Shown: positions 43,547 to 56,240, numbered from the stretch's first letter. The stretch is 64,000 nucleotides of DNA from Linanthus parryae (GCA_023055425.1 JALGPY010000003.1:16613001-16677000); one strand, 5' to 3'. Notes: generated by a model not told the origin, from the sequence alone. Made by a program: numbers and translations.

Positions 43547-44352
43547 CTACCTCTGTTTATTCTCTTTCACCTTACTTCCCTAAAACAGAAGTTTCTTCTC
43601 TTTCACCTTACTTTCCATTTTTGGTAAGTTTTTCATCTCAAATGACAATTATACCCTTAGACCTATAATCACCCATTCAACTCTACCTAACCCACCCCAC
43701 TCCCCAAATCTTATCCCACCTCCCCCTCCCCTCCACTACAGACGGACAGAAGGACAGAGAGAGAGAGAGAGAAGTGAGAGAGGGAGACGAGGAAGAGAAG
43801 CCGCCGGTGGTCTCGCCTCCACCGACATATAACAGGGGATATGGATCTGTTGGTGCGACCGGTAAACCGACCAGATCTGGTGGTCCTCTGGGTTCACTAG
43901 ACGGCGACGGCGACGGTGATGACGATGGAAGATCTAAGGTTTGGCCTCCTCTCTCTCTCTCTGTCCTCTCTCTCTCTCGGCGACGACGACTGGACGGAGG
44001 CAGCGATGGTGATGACGATGGAGACCAACGCCGACGCCGGAGACGACGCCGACACAGGCGACCGGCGCGTAAACCATCTCCTGTTTCTTTTCCATCTCAG
44101 ATTTTTTATTGTTGATGTTGATATTAACTCTTCTTTTTCTTCTTCTCATTTGTTTTTTGTTGAGATCTGCAGATTTGTTATTGTTGATGTTGAAATTAAC
44201 CGGTGGTGGTGGTGGTGGTGGTGGTTGTGAGGTTGATTGTGGGAGAGAGAGAGTAATTTAATGGGACTGATGAGGGTAAAAGTGTCAAAAACACCAGCTT
44301 CTTAAAAAGTGTGCCTCTTTTCTCTCACTTGAAAGAAGAGAAACAGAGGTAG
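43547..44352. mobile_element. Stowaway-like (Tc1/mariner) non-autonomous element
   Basis: Terminal inverted repeats CTACCTCTGTTT (43547) and its complement at 44341-44352 are flanked by TA on both sides. They resemble the CTCCCTCCGTTT ends of Stowaway MITEs. At 806 bp it is long for the class. It has a GC-rich interior, CT/GA runs and a GGT run at 44201-44227. No transposase is present. Confidence 0.75.
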
Positions 44353-44354
44353 TA

Positions 44355-47300
44355 TTATGGTGGCCAGATCAATTTTGATGGTCGCCAAGTTCGATTTGGG
44401 GCTTTGATTTCGAACTTCGCTTCAGAGTTAAAGTCTTCCATTTGGGATTTTGAGGAGGCTTCCAATTGAAGTATACTGCTCTGATTTGGTGTTACTCTTG
44501 GAGTGTCAAATTCATCACAAACCTCTTCTTTCTCCTCTTCATCTTGTGATGAGATTTCTACGATTTCAATTGGTAATAAACATTTTTGAAGATTTATCAT
44601 GATAATTTATTTGACCTTTGTATTGGGTTGGTTGCTTATTTATTAGCATACCATGTGTCTCAATCCTTATGGGTAATTAGACATTTGAATGAACGTATAA
44701 GTAGGTCCTGATAAGAGCGGGCTCGGCCGAATCGGTCTAGATTTTCGCGGGTGCGGCCATGGCTAACAGAGCTGGTTTCTCTGAGGCAGTTCTGGGCACA
44801 TCATCGGATTGGGTGGGGTTCACTAATTTCTGGCCTGAAGCCGCCCGATTGCCATCACTAGCCAGAACAAATCAAATTGAATGAAGCATTGACTCAATTC
44901 GGAAACCTAAACTCTCTTCTGATCCTTATCATATTCAGTTTCAACCTATACTTATTGATACATAAAAGTTCAGGTGGTTGAATGTCCCTCCAGTGTCGGA
45001 AAAATATTTGAAGAACAGTGGACTAACCAAAAATTGAGGTTGAATTAGTGAAATTGTCCGGAGTGTCATGGTTGGTGTTCAAGGTCGATTGGGGTAGTAG
45101 TTGTTGGTGAAGGAGAAGGGCTGTGAATGGTTGATGTTGGTGAGTTCTGGATCGGTTGACATGATAGATATGCATTTAGTTAAGGGTTGAGACTCTAGAG
45201 AGAGAACTTTGATGTAAAATTATGCTTAATTCTACAAGTGGATGGTAAAATTGTCATTGAGACTCTAGGGTTGGGACTAGCGAATTGTTACTGAATTCTC
45301 CAGAAATATTTAATAACTTTTTTCCTTAATCATAATAGACCCATATTTTTAAGGGTCCCTGAAATTACAAAAACACAAGAAAATACCAGCCCATCCAGAC
45401 ATCTAGTTTTAAACTAGAATCTAGTCCTAACAACTCCTTCATCCAAACAGGGCAATTAGTAGGAAGTCCTTCAAAGTTCAAGCGCCAACAACTATATTTC
45501 CTAAACAATAGTTAACCCAAGAGCGAGCGACAACACATATTTCATGCTGAATACTAAATGTGAAAGAGGATATCTTGTTTTCATATCTAAACTAGCTAGA
45601 AGAGTATTGACTTTCAACTAAGTTTTCATGTATTTACTTTGACAGTATTAATCAATCGAGTCCTATTATAAACAAGAAAGTTAAAAAGAGCATACCACAT
45701 TTCATCGGAAAAGCAGAAATGAGATTTATGATGAGTAACTTACCAAATTACACATTTGATGAAAGGGCATTGGATTGAGGCATTATGCACTATTCGACAC
45801 CATGGGCTATATCAAATGTATCCACACCATTCACGCTGTCTGTCTGCTTCATTAGTTGCCAAGTTGAGACAACCACATCCTGGATTCCTAGAACATGCTT
45901 CATCCTTTTATCCCGCTCTTCGTGACTTAACAAAGGATCATAACATCATAGCTGCGGTGAAAGAAAGAGAGGAAATGATGCCAGAGCTAATGAGAAGAAA
46001 ATGTCCCAACAGTGCTTCAAACACTAAAATGAACATCCAGAACCCATTCACTAAGCTATATTTGGGGCACAGTGAGAATAGGGGCAGAGTGAGATTCTTG
46101 AGTTCGCCGGTTAGAAGTTCAGACAAGTAAATAGAAATAATTTGAACGTAAGAATTATGATAAACTAAATTACGAAGGCATCAACTCATATAGTCTATTC
46201 ACTTTTAAATGGGGTCAGGTTCTATTCCGATGCTATGTTAAGCTACTAGTATCAGAAAATGATAGGTCGATTTTTCAGACCCAGGGGTTCAACATATTTT
46301 CTGTTTTGTATCATGAAGAACTGTCAGCAAAACACTATCCAACAGATGATTCTTCGAGGAACATACTATCACAAAACATAAAGAACTAAAGATATAGTTC
46401 AAAGAGTGATATTTCCTTAGTCTTTCTCGCAGTCATACTCTAACATTGTTTATTGGAACTATCTTTACTTACCGAGATCGAAAGTGTTCCTGTTCCCAAC
46501 ACTTATAATAGCATGCTAATTAACCAGTAAGTTGACTCAATTGGTCGATTCGTAACCCTGTAAAGATTCCAGATTAAGACCTACCCCAGCAACCAGTTTA
46601 TACTTCAAAACCCAATACAGAAGTAAAACTTGATTTACCAATGAAGAATGATAATATACCAACACAATCTACAATATCTTCCACCACGTCTTTATCTAAT
46701 CGGATCATAATACCAAAAGAATGTTTTTTTTTGTTTTTGTTTATTGGACTATTTAATGATTAGTAGTTTTCTTGCTAGATCCCTCGCATTACTGGAAGAT
46801 CGAAGCTCACAACAACGTGGAAAAGAAGTAACAGATGGTCAACTGACAGATAGTGCTTGTGTTACGGAGATGGAAATAACGAACAAGATTGGCACAAACA
46901 AGTCAGAGCCATTGGATCCCAAGCTAAACCCCTTTCAAGTGGCTAGAAGTGGTAACATGCTGCCAACGAATACACATATTTCACAAATGGAAACCCTTAA
47001 GCAAGTGGGATCTCAAATTTCCGATAGACGAGAAAAACGCGCCATTCAACGACAATTGCTATTCTGCTATGCGGCTAAGCATAGCCCTTTTACCTCCATC
47101 TCTAACAATAAAACGTGTTCACATTCGAGCTAAGAAAACCTCAAGTCCAAGGAAGCCACGCACATAGACATTCATATTTTCTTTAGTTTTTTGCTGAATC
47201 ATTTCACTATGAAAAAGGAAAAGATCTGTCAAAAATCAACTGTATATTATTAAGAGGGTGTTCAACAAAAAAAAGTTGCAACTTTTTAGGGTGAGTTTGG

Positions 47301-47880
47301 GAATGCTTCTGCTGCCAGTTGCTTTCTAACAGCAGAAGCTGTTTTAGTGTGTTTGGTAAAAATTAAAATATCTGCTTTTCCGGACAGTTTCTACTATCCC
47401 ACAACAATTTTCAAGAAGCTAGGGGGGAGATGCTTTTCCAGAAAGTGTTTTTGATTAATTTATCTCGAACCGATTTTAAACTTACGATTTTTAAAACTAT
47501 CAATAGTTATCTTTGCAAAAATGACACGTGTCATATATTTTTGTCATTTTACCCTCTCACAGCAACTTCCCAGTTGATTTTACCAAACACAAAATTACTA
47601 TATCAATGTTGCACAGCAACTTTTACGTAATATTTATCAAACAACATTTTATCAAGAATTCACAGACAATGTTTTCACACGGCAGTTTTCTAGTACCACC
47701 TAACCTAGCCCTTAGTAATCCAATGTGATGAAATTTAGGCAGATCAGACAACAGATTAACAAGCATCATGAAAAGGCACGGAATGATGAAAAAGATCAAC
47801 CTCAAATTCAAACAGCCAAAAAAACACATATAGAAACAGGATGCATATAGTGGGTTCCAATCACTGTACAAAATTAGGCA
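44355..47880. other. No gene confirmed; unrecognised frames
   Basis: A minus-strand frame at 44355-44600 encodes an acidic peptide (VEISSQDEEEKEEVCDEFD) and plus frames at 45756-46130 and 46744-47133 are open for about 125 codons. None has a domain I recognise or a supporting splice pattern. They could be decayed exons. Confidence 0.4.
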
Positions 47881-47982
47881 TTAACTATGAGGGATTAACC
47901 AACCATTTTGGTCATCTTCGGTGTCTCCATCCTTCTCAACCGCAATTTCGTATTCCACGTCGTCTTCCTCACTGCTACCCAT
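47881..47982 (-). CDS. Small acidic ORF, 33 residues, unknown
   Basis: ATG at 47982-47980 opens MGSSEEDDVEYEIAVEKDGD and ends at TAA 47881-47883. Upstream on the same strand lies a GC-rich, leader-like stretch (47985-48150) with a Pro/Ala-rich composition. It may be the first exon of a lost or unrecognised gene. I assign no function. Confidence 0.3.
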   Translation of the reverse strand: MGSSEEDDVEYEIAVEKDGDTEDDQNGWLIPHS

Positions 47983-48224
47983 ATCGAGATTGGCTCCGGA
48001 ATCTGGTTCTACAGGGCCCCCTGGCCAGCAGCGGCAGTGGTCGCCGTCCGGATGGGAGCAGAAGAAGGGGGGCGGCGGCGGCGGCAGAAGGTGTTACTGG
48101 TTCAACCCTTGAGGAGAGCGCACTGGTTTTACACTGATTGCGTTTTGTAGCGTGATATTGACCCAGGAGATGGAATTATATATATTTCCAAAACGGAAGT
48201 GTGGTTGGTAGGAGAAATGTTTGT

Positions 48225-48316
48225 TTGCTCTAAGAGCAAATATGACGTGGTGCTCTAATCAATACATACAGCACCACGTCATATAGAGCACCACGTCATA
48301 TTTGCTCTTAGAGCAA
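48225..48316. repeat. Perfect 32-bp inverted repeat (foldback element)
   Basis: 48225-48256 and 48285-48316 are exact reverse complements with a 28-bp loop that itself holds another GCACCACGTCATAT. GGTTGGTAGG occurs just outside both ends (48203-48212 and 48330-48339). No standard target duplication is seen. Confidence 0.9.
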
Positions 48317-48864
48317 GCAATAATTACTCGGTTGGTAGGGTGTAACTTGGACGGGTTGAAACCGGCAAATTCAATAACCAAGTCCGGACTAAAATAGGTT
48401 GGCAAAATTGCACCAAAGGTACCCGTAGTTTGATTTTTCAGTGGATTTGGTATCCATACTTTAAAATCATGCAGTCACCGTACCAAACTTTTAAAAAGCA
48501 TGCATTGCAGAGCATTTACATGAGGAATATCAAGAAGATTGAAAGTGAATGCATGATTTTTGAGGAAAATGCTGTGTTCTTGATGGGTTTCAATTTTTGA
48601 ACCTCGTAATATTGATTACTTTCACCAAGATAATCTAAAAAGTGATTCATATCCCATTTAATAAGGATAAAATTGATTTGTTTTTAATTAATATACAATG
48701 TAACTAGTACATTGGACTGCATAATTTAAAGATTATACGTATTAATTTCTAATGTATCGATATAATAATATCACGCTAAATTAATAAAATATCCCGATCC
48801 AAACACTATTAATTTATAGAGGTTTTGCTGTAGTTATTAAATCCAAATTTCTCAAAAAAAATAG

Positions 48865-49322
48865 TTATTAAATCCGGACCGGCTCAGTCGGCCGGTGACC
48901 CGGACCCGTAACCAGTTCGAGTCACTACTCGGGTCGTATATGACACTGACGCGACCAAACCCGGTTAAACCCGATGAGTTTGTGATCAATCCGATTATCC
49001 GGTCTGGGTTAACTCGGTTGAAATAAGTTCGGGGTTTACATGCTTTAAGCATTAACAAACAAATCGAATTGCTCGTTTAAACAATTTTATTGGACGTTTG
49101 TGTGATTTTATACATGTTAAATGTAAAAAACTGTTAAACAAAACGTAAAAATAATAATTTGAGCTATTATATGTCAACTCTAATATACTTATTTCACTAT
49201 AGATAAGTAGTATAATATATTATTAATAATTTGTTATTGACTCATCCGTCCGTCCAGTGACTCACCGGTTGGACTGTGACCCGGCACTTTTGTCGGGTCA
49301 ACCAGCGGTCCGGGTTTAATAA
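48865..49322. mobile_element. GC-rich TIR element, non-autonomous
   Basis: Left TTATTAAATCCGGACCG and right CGGTCCGGGTTTAATAA are inverted repeats. Subterminal GACCCGG/CCGGTT motifs occur on both sides around an A/T-rich centre. No coding sequence is present. ACTTGGACGGGTTGAAACCG occurs on both sides (48346 and 49359), a further direct duplication outside the ends. Confidence 0.6.
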
Positions 49323-49652
49323 TTATGGTTTCAATTTTATGTGAGTTTGCTGGGTTCAACTTGGACGGGTTGAAACCGACCAATTCAAGAACCAAGTTCG
49401 GACTAACAGAAATTCAGATTGACTTAACAGAATTCCCCGAGTTGAAATTAGGATTTGGGTACAAATATTAAACAAATGGCTAGCACTAATTGTTTATTTA
49501 TATTGTCACAGGCTATATATATTATATTTTGACAGATATATAGAACCTACTACTATTCATCTAATAATTAGCGATGTTTTTAAAATATTATTTATGAGTT
49601 GATACATTTTTTCACACAATTGTATCTAAAGAAAATACGTTAATACTCCTTA

Positions 49653-49980
49653 GGCTACGTTTGGTTTTTCAGTATTAGCGGTATTAGTTAGGATTGGACT
49701 AAATATAGTCCAGGTATTAGTTAATACTGTGTTTGGTTGTTCTGGACTAATTTTAATACCAGTGCTAAATAGTGAAAAGATAGTGTTTAATACCCCAAAT
49801 TAGTACCCTCACACATGAGGGTATTAGCTGGATTGGACTATTTATACCTTAATACTAAATTAATACTGCACAAAACCAAACACATTATTAATTATAGCTC
49901 AGCTAATCCAGTCCAGTCCTATTCGGAAAATTTAGTCCAGTCCAGTCCAGTACGAATAGTCCGGAAAACCAAACGTGCCA
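49653..49980. mobile_element. PIF/Harbinger-like MITE, 328 bp
   Basis: Inverted ends GGCTACGTTTGGTTTT and its near complement AAAACCAAACGTGCCA are flanked by TTA at 49650-49652 and 49981-49983, the usual 3-bp duplication of this group. It is internally rich in TAATACT and AGTCCAGTCC repeats. Confidence 0.8.
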
Positions 49981-49983
49981 TTA

Positions 49984-51015
49984 ATGGACTATTTTTAATT
50001 CAATCAAGTAGCATAAAGTTATTATTTTCAGCCTTAAATAATAAACTTGAAATGTACACACTCAATATTTTTTTATATTTAATTTATTAATTTAACTTCA
50101 ATGGAAAATCTAAGGTGAGCCGATAGTGATACTATGTTAAAAAGTCTAACGGGCTAACTCGAATTCAGCCCGAGCTAGCCCTAATTGATTTGTGTGAATT
50201 TAGGTTTGGGCGTGCTGGCGATGCTCCACCTTTAGACAGGGTTGGGCTTGGGTGGCCACGACATAACTCGTACTTGAGCTAGGATAAGGGTGTCAACTCG
50301 TCTAGCCCGCCCCAGTCGCAATCTTAGGATTTAGTATTCACATTTTCGATTTTAACACTTGTGGTACTCATACTTTTAATTCTTGCAGCAGTAGTACCAT
50401 CCCTTAAATTTCATCTATATATACTTATATAGGACGGAAGTACCTAAAATGTTCAATGTACCCGAAACAAATATTAACTTTTATGTAGTTTTTGGGTATT
50501 TTTTTACATGAAAAATATAAGTTATCCCGAAGTCTGACTATGAAAAAAATGTGTTCTGAACAAAAAATTTGTCCAATGATATCAGAAAATTGCACAACTT
50601 CAATTATTGCAGGTTATAATTTTTGCCGACGAACATCGACTACTCTCTTTCGTCGTTAAACATATGTCGGCGAGTTTGCTTGTCGTTTTTTAATTTAAGT
50701 CGACGATTTGGTAGTCATTTTTTTGTCTATGCATTGTTTCTTCTTGTAATGTTATTATAAACGGCTAAAATTGCTCGTCGGGATCTAACTTTGCATACTA
50801 ACTTGCTCTTCGTGTTATTATTTGGTCTTCTTCATTGACGACAAACCATTTTATGTCTGCAGAAATGCTATGTTTTTATAACCAACAACACGACAATAGT
50901 ACAGGTTCATACACATAGGAACCTGTTGGTGATCCTTTTTACTCACCCACTCTTTAAACAATATAAAAAAACTTGCAAAACCAATAACTTTCAATCCAAT
51001 GCTGGTATATAAAAA
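49984..51015. other. No gene seen; scraps of CG-rich subterminal-like repeats
   Basis: 50620-50830 contains several CGTCG/CGACGA words in an A/T-rich context, suggestive of a decayed CACTA or Mutator-like end, but without ends I can define. Confidence 0.4.
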
Positions 51016-51565
51016 AACAAAAAGTATTTGTCAATATTCTTACCAAATATGGGGTGAAGACACACAAGATATTATTTTCCCACAATCCGCAGTCGAATTG
51101 GCAAACCGAAGTTTCAAACCGAGAGATCAAGGGAATTCTAGAGAAGACAGTCAATCTGGGACGCAAGGATTTATCCTTGCAACTTGATGACAGTCTTTGG
51201 GCCTATAGAACCGCATTAAAGACCCCCTAGGGCATGTCTCCCTACCAGCTTGTATATGAGAACTCATGCCATATCCCGATTGAACAAAAGACATTTTGGG
51301 CGCCCAAGACTGTCAATTTGGATGCTAAGCTCTCAAGTGAGCAAATGAAACAGGCGTTTCTTGAGTTGGAGGAATTTCAATTGATGGCATATCATAGTGC
51401 CAAGATTTACAAAGAAATGCCTAAGCAATGGCATGAAAATCATATCATTACGCGGGATTTCAGAATAGGACAAAAGGTTTAAGTCTTTAACGTCGGGTTG
51501 AAGCTGTTTCCAAGAAAATTTAAGTCAAGGTGGAGTGGCCCGTACATGATCACCAAAGGTTTATA
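51016..51565 (+). pseudogene. Athila-like integrase fragment, second copy
   Basis: It matches 1885-2400. Readable pieces are [12 protein letters not shown] sequence at 51037, [15 protein letters not shown] at 51117, [14 protein letters not shown] at 51234 and VNLDAKLSSEQMKQ at 51315, continuing to HIITRDFRIGQKV before a TAA. It keeps the WAPKTVNLDAKL codons deleted in the first copy. Stops and shifts separate the parts, and both ends of the element are missing. Confidence 0.85.
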
Positions 51566-51830
51566 CAATTTTGCGAAAGTGTGCATCAGTCCTCACCCAT
51601 AACCCACGTACAACTCCTATCTCTACATCATTCCACAGAAAACCACTCACCCTCTCTCCCAAAACTCGTCCCTCCTCCTCCTTCATCTCAAAGCTTCGAA
51701 AACTCCAAAAAAATCACATAAGAAGAATGGGTTTTGGGCGCAAGAACAAGAAAAACATCCTCACACTTGAAGCTATCGGGTGAAGGGGCTATTTAGTGAA
51801 GAAAATAGGGCAAGGAGAAACTAGTGTTCT

Positions 51831-53283
51831 TGAAATACCCCGTTATTTAGAAACGGGTATTTTTAACAAATATTAAGTGTTAATATATTAAAACGGATAC
51901 TTTATAACAATATTGGGTGTTAATATGACATTAGTCTAAGTTTGGGTACTAGTTATAATTATTTAAAGTTAATTTTTAATGTTATAAACTACCTTGGTGC
52001 TTTTATATATTTTCCTATAACTATTATAGTGTCTTTTAATTAACTAAGGGGGGTGCTTGTTGTATTAAACCTAAACCAGTGGGGGTGAAAGTGTCTTTTT
52101 GCCAAATGTATCATCTTCTTCCTCATCTCCTGCTAAGAGCAGGAGACTTCCACGACCATGGCACCGCCCCAAAGCCTAGCCGCCCCAATACTCCGCCAAA
52201 ATCACTCATTTTTGTCAGTCCCAATCCGATTTAAACTCATCATAGCTCGAGTATTTAGCTCAAAGCAACCCAATTTTCCCGAAATCATGGCTTGATTCGA
52301 AACCCACTTTAACCCGAATTCATCCCCGACGAACTCCTACTTCTCGCCGGATTTCTCCATCCTAAAGCCTATTTAAACCCCCTCAAACCCAGAGCAAAAA
52401 CCCACGCCCAAAACTCTCTATCGCTCGTACTCTCTCTCGATCTCTCTGCTCTGTTTCGCGCCGAGCAAACCCAGCCAAAGCCTAGGTCCGACGAGCGAAC
52501 CCAGGTCCGGCGTAGGCAAGCTCGACGCCGTTCGCCTCCATTACACCGTGAGCCACCGCCGTCCGTCCCTTCCACCGCCGGTCTCCCCATCGTCACCATC
52601 GTCCACTTATCTGTTCGGGTAAGAAGAGCAACCCGTCATATACTTTCTTTCTTTTCTTATTTTGTTTGTTTTTTATTATTAACATTAAGAAACTGTTAAC
52701 TCATATTAATAGTGTCTGGGTAGAAACAACAAGTAGGGCAGTGGCCCAGTGGTTAAGGTGATTTTTAGTATTGAGGTTGGTCTTGGGTTCAAATCTCATA
52801 GTTCACAACTATTTTTTTTACTACTCTACACTCAATATTTAAAAGAGAAGTTTTGGGGGAATGAAAGCCTTGTTAAAACACTTGAGAATTATTTGTTTAT
52901 GATGTTTATTTTCTTGTTTAAAGGTTATTCTTTTGAAAAATAATACTCTTGGGTTATGCTTTATAGTAGTAAAAATTAGATAATATTATAAGCTATGTTT
53001 TACGATAGTAAACAATAGTCCGTATAAATCACGTTTTCATAATAGAATTATTATTATTAAAATTTAGGGAAATAATAAGGGGGTTACACTTGTATTGCAT
53101 ACATGAATTGTTTGTATTTGTGTGTTAGCGATAATTGATTAGAATATTATCGAATTGTAGAAAACGAATTCTCCGACGAAGGATACGTCGAATACTACGA
53201 TTGATTTGATGTGATTGCTATTTTTCAAGGTAAGTAAACATCCCACGCCTAGTGCCCTTTCCTTTTTTCGTGTCTACACGATA
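51831..53283 (+). repeat. Tekay-like 5' LTR, 3' part deleted
   Basis: Alignable with 56253-56737 at its start. In its later part it aligns with the LTRs of the gag-only element, including the tRNA-like segment at 52735-52800 (GTGGCCCAGTGG, then TTGGGTTCAAATCTC). Confidence 0.8.
52735..52800 (+). other. tRNA-like segment inside Tekay LTR
   Basis: The A-box-like TGGCCCAGTGG and B-box-like GGGTTCAAATC have tRNA-like spacing. It is in the same LTR orientation as in the gag-only element. Confidence 0.55.
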
Positions 53284-56067
53284 TTTTATTAAAGGATCAG
53301 TTGCAAGAACTCCTCGAGAAAGGGTACATAAGACCAAGTGTATCGCCTTGGGGAGTACCAGTGTTATTCGTGAAGAAGAAGGATGGAAGTTTGAGGTTGT
53401 GCATTGACCATAGAGAGTTGAACAGTGCAACGATCAAGAACAAATACCCTTTACCCCGAATCGACGACTTGTTCGATCAGTTACATGGGGCAAGTGTTTT
53501 CTCAAAGATAGATTTGAGATCATGGTATCACCAGCTTCGGGTAACCGAGAAGGACATCCCGAAGACAGCCTTTAGAACAGTATGGTCATTACTAGTTTAC
53601 AGTTATGCATTTTGGTTTAACTAACGCTCCTGCAGTATTTATGGTAATGAACCGTGTCATGAGAACGTTTCTAGATCGGTTTGTAGTCGTCTTTATTGAT
53701 GACATCCTCGTTTACTCAAAGAGCGAGGAAGACCATCAAGAACACCTCAGGGAAGTATTAGAGACCTTGAGACATGAGAAGTTGTATGCTAAGCTCTCGA
53801 AGTGTGAGTTTTGGCTAAATCATGTTCCAGTCACATAATCTCGAAGGAAGGGATATCAGTAGATCCAAGAAAGATTTCAGCAGTTAAGGATTGGCCAACT
53901 CCGAAGAATGTGTCAGAAATAAGAAGTTTTCAGGGGTTAGTAGGTTATTACCGACGTTTTGTGAAGGACTTCTCAAAGATCGCTAGACTGCTGACTACGC
54001 TAACCAAGAAGGCGGTAAAGTATCAGTGGAGCGAAGATTGTGAGGAATCGTTCCAGACATTGAAGGAAAAGTTGACTACAACACCTGTGTTAGCCTTACC
54101 TAACGATTCTGGTGAGTTTGATGTTTACAGTGACGCATCGAAGAAGGGACTAGGATGTGTGCTTATGCAAGAAAGAAGAGTTATTGCCTATGTCTCAAGA
54201 AAACTGAAAGTTCATGAAGAGAACTATGCTACGCATGTTTTAGAGCTTGCAGCCATAGTTTTTGCTTTAAAGATAAGGAGACATCATCTATATGGTGCAG
54301 TGTGTACATTGTATACGGACCATAGTAGTCTCAAGTACATCTTCACGCATAAAGAGTTAAACAATAGGCAAAGACGTTGGTTAGAGATTATAAAGGATTA
54401 TGACTTGCGTATCCAGTATCACGAAGGGAAGGCAAACGTGGTAGCTGATGCGTTAAGCCGAAAATCGAGCCATACTTTAGATGCTATGCTATTTTTAGCA
54501 GACTGGCTATGCAATGAGTTTCGAAAGCTCAAAATTAAAGTGGTGGAACAAGGGGATGTAAAGAATATTGTTGGGAATATGACAGTTGTGCCTGATGTTT
54601 TAGAAGAAATAAGGAGTAATCAGCCAGGAGATGTGAAGCTGAAAAGGATAAAGAAAAAAATTGAAGAAGGGCAAACAACGGATTTTAAGATCCATGAAGA
54701 TGGAAGTATATGCTACAAGGGAAGATGGTGTGTACCACATAAGTGTGCGGAAACCAAGGAGAAGCTGATGCGTGAAGCGCACAACACACCCTATTCAGTA
54801 CATCCAGGAGGAGACAAACTTTATAAAGATATGAAGAAGACATTTTGGTGGCCTACATGAAGAAGGAAGTAGCAGAATTTGTAGCAAGATGTTTAACCAG
54901 TCAGAAGGTGAAGTTCGAGCATAAGAATGGGAGGCTTAGTTCAACCATTGGATGTTCCACTTTGGAAATGGGATTCAATCTCAATGGATTTCGTGACCGC
55001 CTTACCCACATCAAAGAATGGATTGAATCAGATATGGGTTATGGTCGACAGATTGACCAAGACAACAAGGTTCATTCCAATGAAGGATACATGGAATATG
55101 GAGCAAAGGGCTGATGCGTATATGAAGAACATTGTGAGATACCATGGATTCCCGAGCTCTATAGTTTACGAAAGGGATCCCAACTTTCTCTCTCACTTCT
55201 GGAAAGCACTCCAGGAGGCATTGGGAACCCAGTTGAAATTCAGTACAGCATTCCACCCTGCAACGGATGGACAGACTGAGAGAACCGTTCATACATTGGA
55301 GGATATGTTAAGGTCATGTGTTATGGACTTTCAAGGTTCATGGGTTGACAGATTACCTCTGATAGAGTTTTCCTACAACAACAGTTATCACGCCAGCATT
55401 GGCATGGCACCACACGAAGCGTTGTATGGAAGAAAGTGTCGAACACCGTTGTGTTGGAGCGACATAAGCGAGACAATAGTAATTGGCCCACAGTTGATCG
55501 AAGAAATGACAGATCAGGTTAGACTTATCCAGCAGCGAATAAGCAGCTCAGGATAGACAGAAGTCTTACGCTAACCAGAAAAGGAGACCATTGGAGTTTC
55601 AAATTGGAGAAAAGGTTTTTCTTAAAGTTTCTCCAACTAAGGGAGTCATGAGGTTCAATCAGAAAGGGAAGTTGAGCCCGAAATTCATTGGACCGTACGA
55701 AGTCATAGAGAAGAATGGAGAAGTTGCTTATCGATTGGATCTACCATCAAATTTGGGTCGTGTTCATAATGTATTCCACGTATCTCAACTGAAGAAGTAC
55801 GTGTCTGACCCGTCCCATGTATTAGATCAGGAACTGGTAGAATTGGATCCTTCGTTGAGTTATGAAGAACATCCTGTCAAGATTCTAGACACAAAGACAA
55901 GGGAAACCCGCAACAAGAGTGTCAAGCTAGTGAAGGTTTTGTGGACGAATCACCTCACATAAGAGGCAACATGGGAAGCGGAGGATGACATGAAGAAGAA
56001 GTATCCCCACCTTTTGACGAGGTATTTTGAGTTCCGAGGACGTCACTCCTCTAAGGGGGAGAGGATG
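53284..56067 (+). pseudogene. Tekay-like pol remnant: RT, RNase H, integrase, chromodomain
   Basis: RT starts mid-domain ([30 protein letters not shown]) and has [11 protein letters not shown] frameshift and a TAG lie near 53578-53600, with Pro to His in the PFGLTNAP motif, and another shift lies near 53820. RNase H shows [12 protein letters not shown] and [18 protein letters not shown] ends the domain. The integrase zinc region has lost its last Cys (CLTSQK), and the core has VYERDP where an Asp is expected, while DGQTERTVHTLE keeps the Glu. A stop at 55553 splits core and C-terminal part. The end (YEEHPVKILDTK, VKVLWTNHLT, TAA, EATWEAEDDMKKKYPHL) is a chromodomain of the Tekay type interrupted by one stop. 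It is not functional. Confidence 0.88.
56053..56064 (+). other. Upstream polypurine tract
   Basis: AAGGGGGAGAGGA precedes TGTAATCC, the position used as LTR start by the related gag-only element, 188 bp before the LTR start used by this copy. Confidence 0.65.
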
Positions 56068-56240
56068 TAATCCTTCGGTTTTAGATACGTCATTTTGAGT
56101 TACCCTTATAGAATATTGCATATCGTACATGACACTAGGTTTGCATTTAGTAGTTATTAGTAGTTATATCCTAGAGTGGAGGCTCATACCTAAGTGTTGT
56201 TTAGAATTTGGTTTAAACTTCGAGGATGAAGTTTTCTTTA

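Noticed and set aside
43774..44230. Arg/Asp-rich frames in the Stowaway-like element
   Set aside because: Two overlapping frames with biased composition, no domain, contained within a transposon.
47841..48150. Plus-strand frames of 80-98 codons in the GC-rich leader
   Set aside because: Three overlapping frames of biased composition; more likely untranslated leader of a minus-strand unit.
50620..50860. CACTA element end
   Set aside because: Repeated CGACGA words are suggestive but I found no CACTA terminus or 3-bp duplication.
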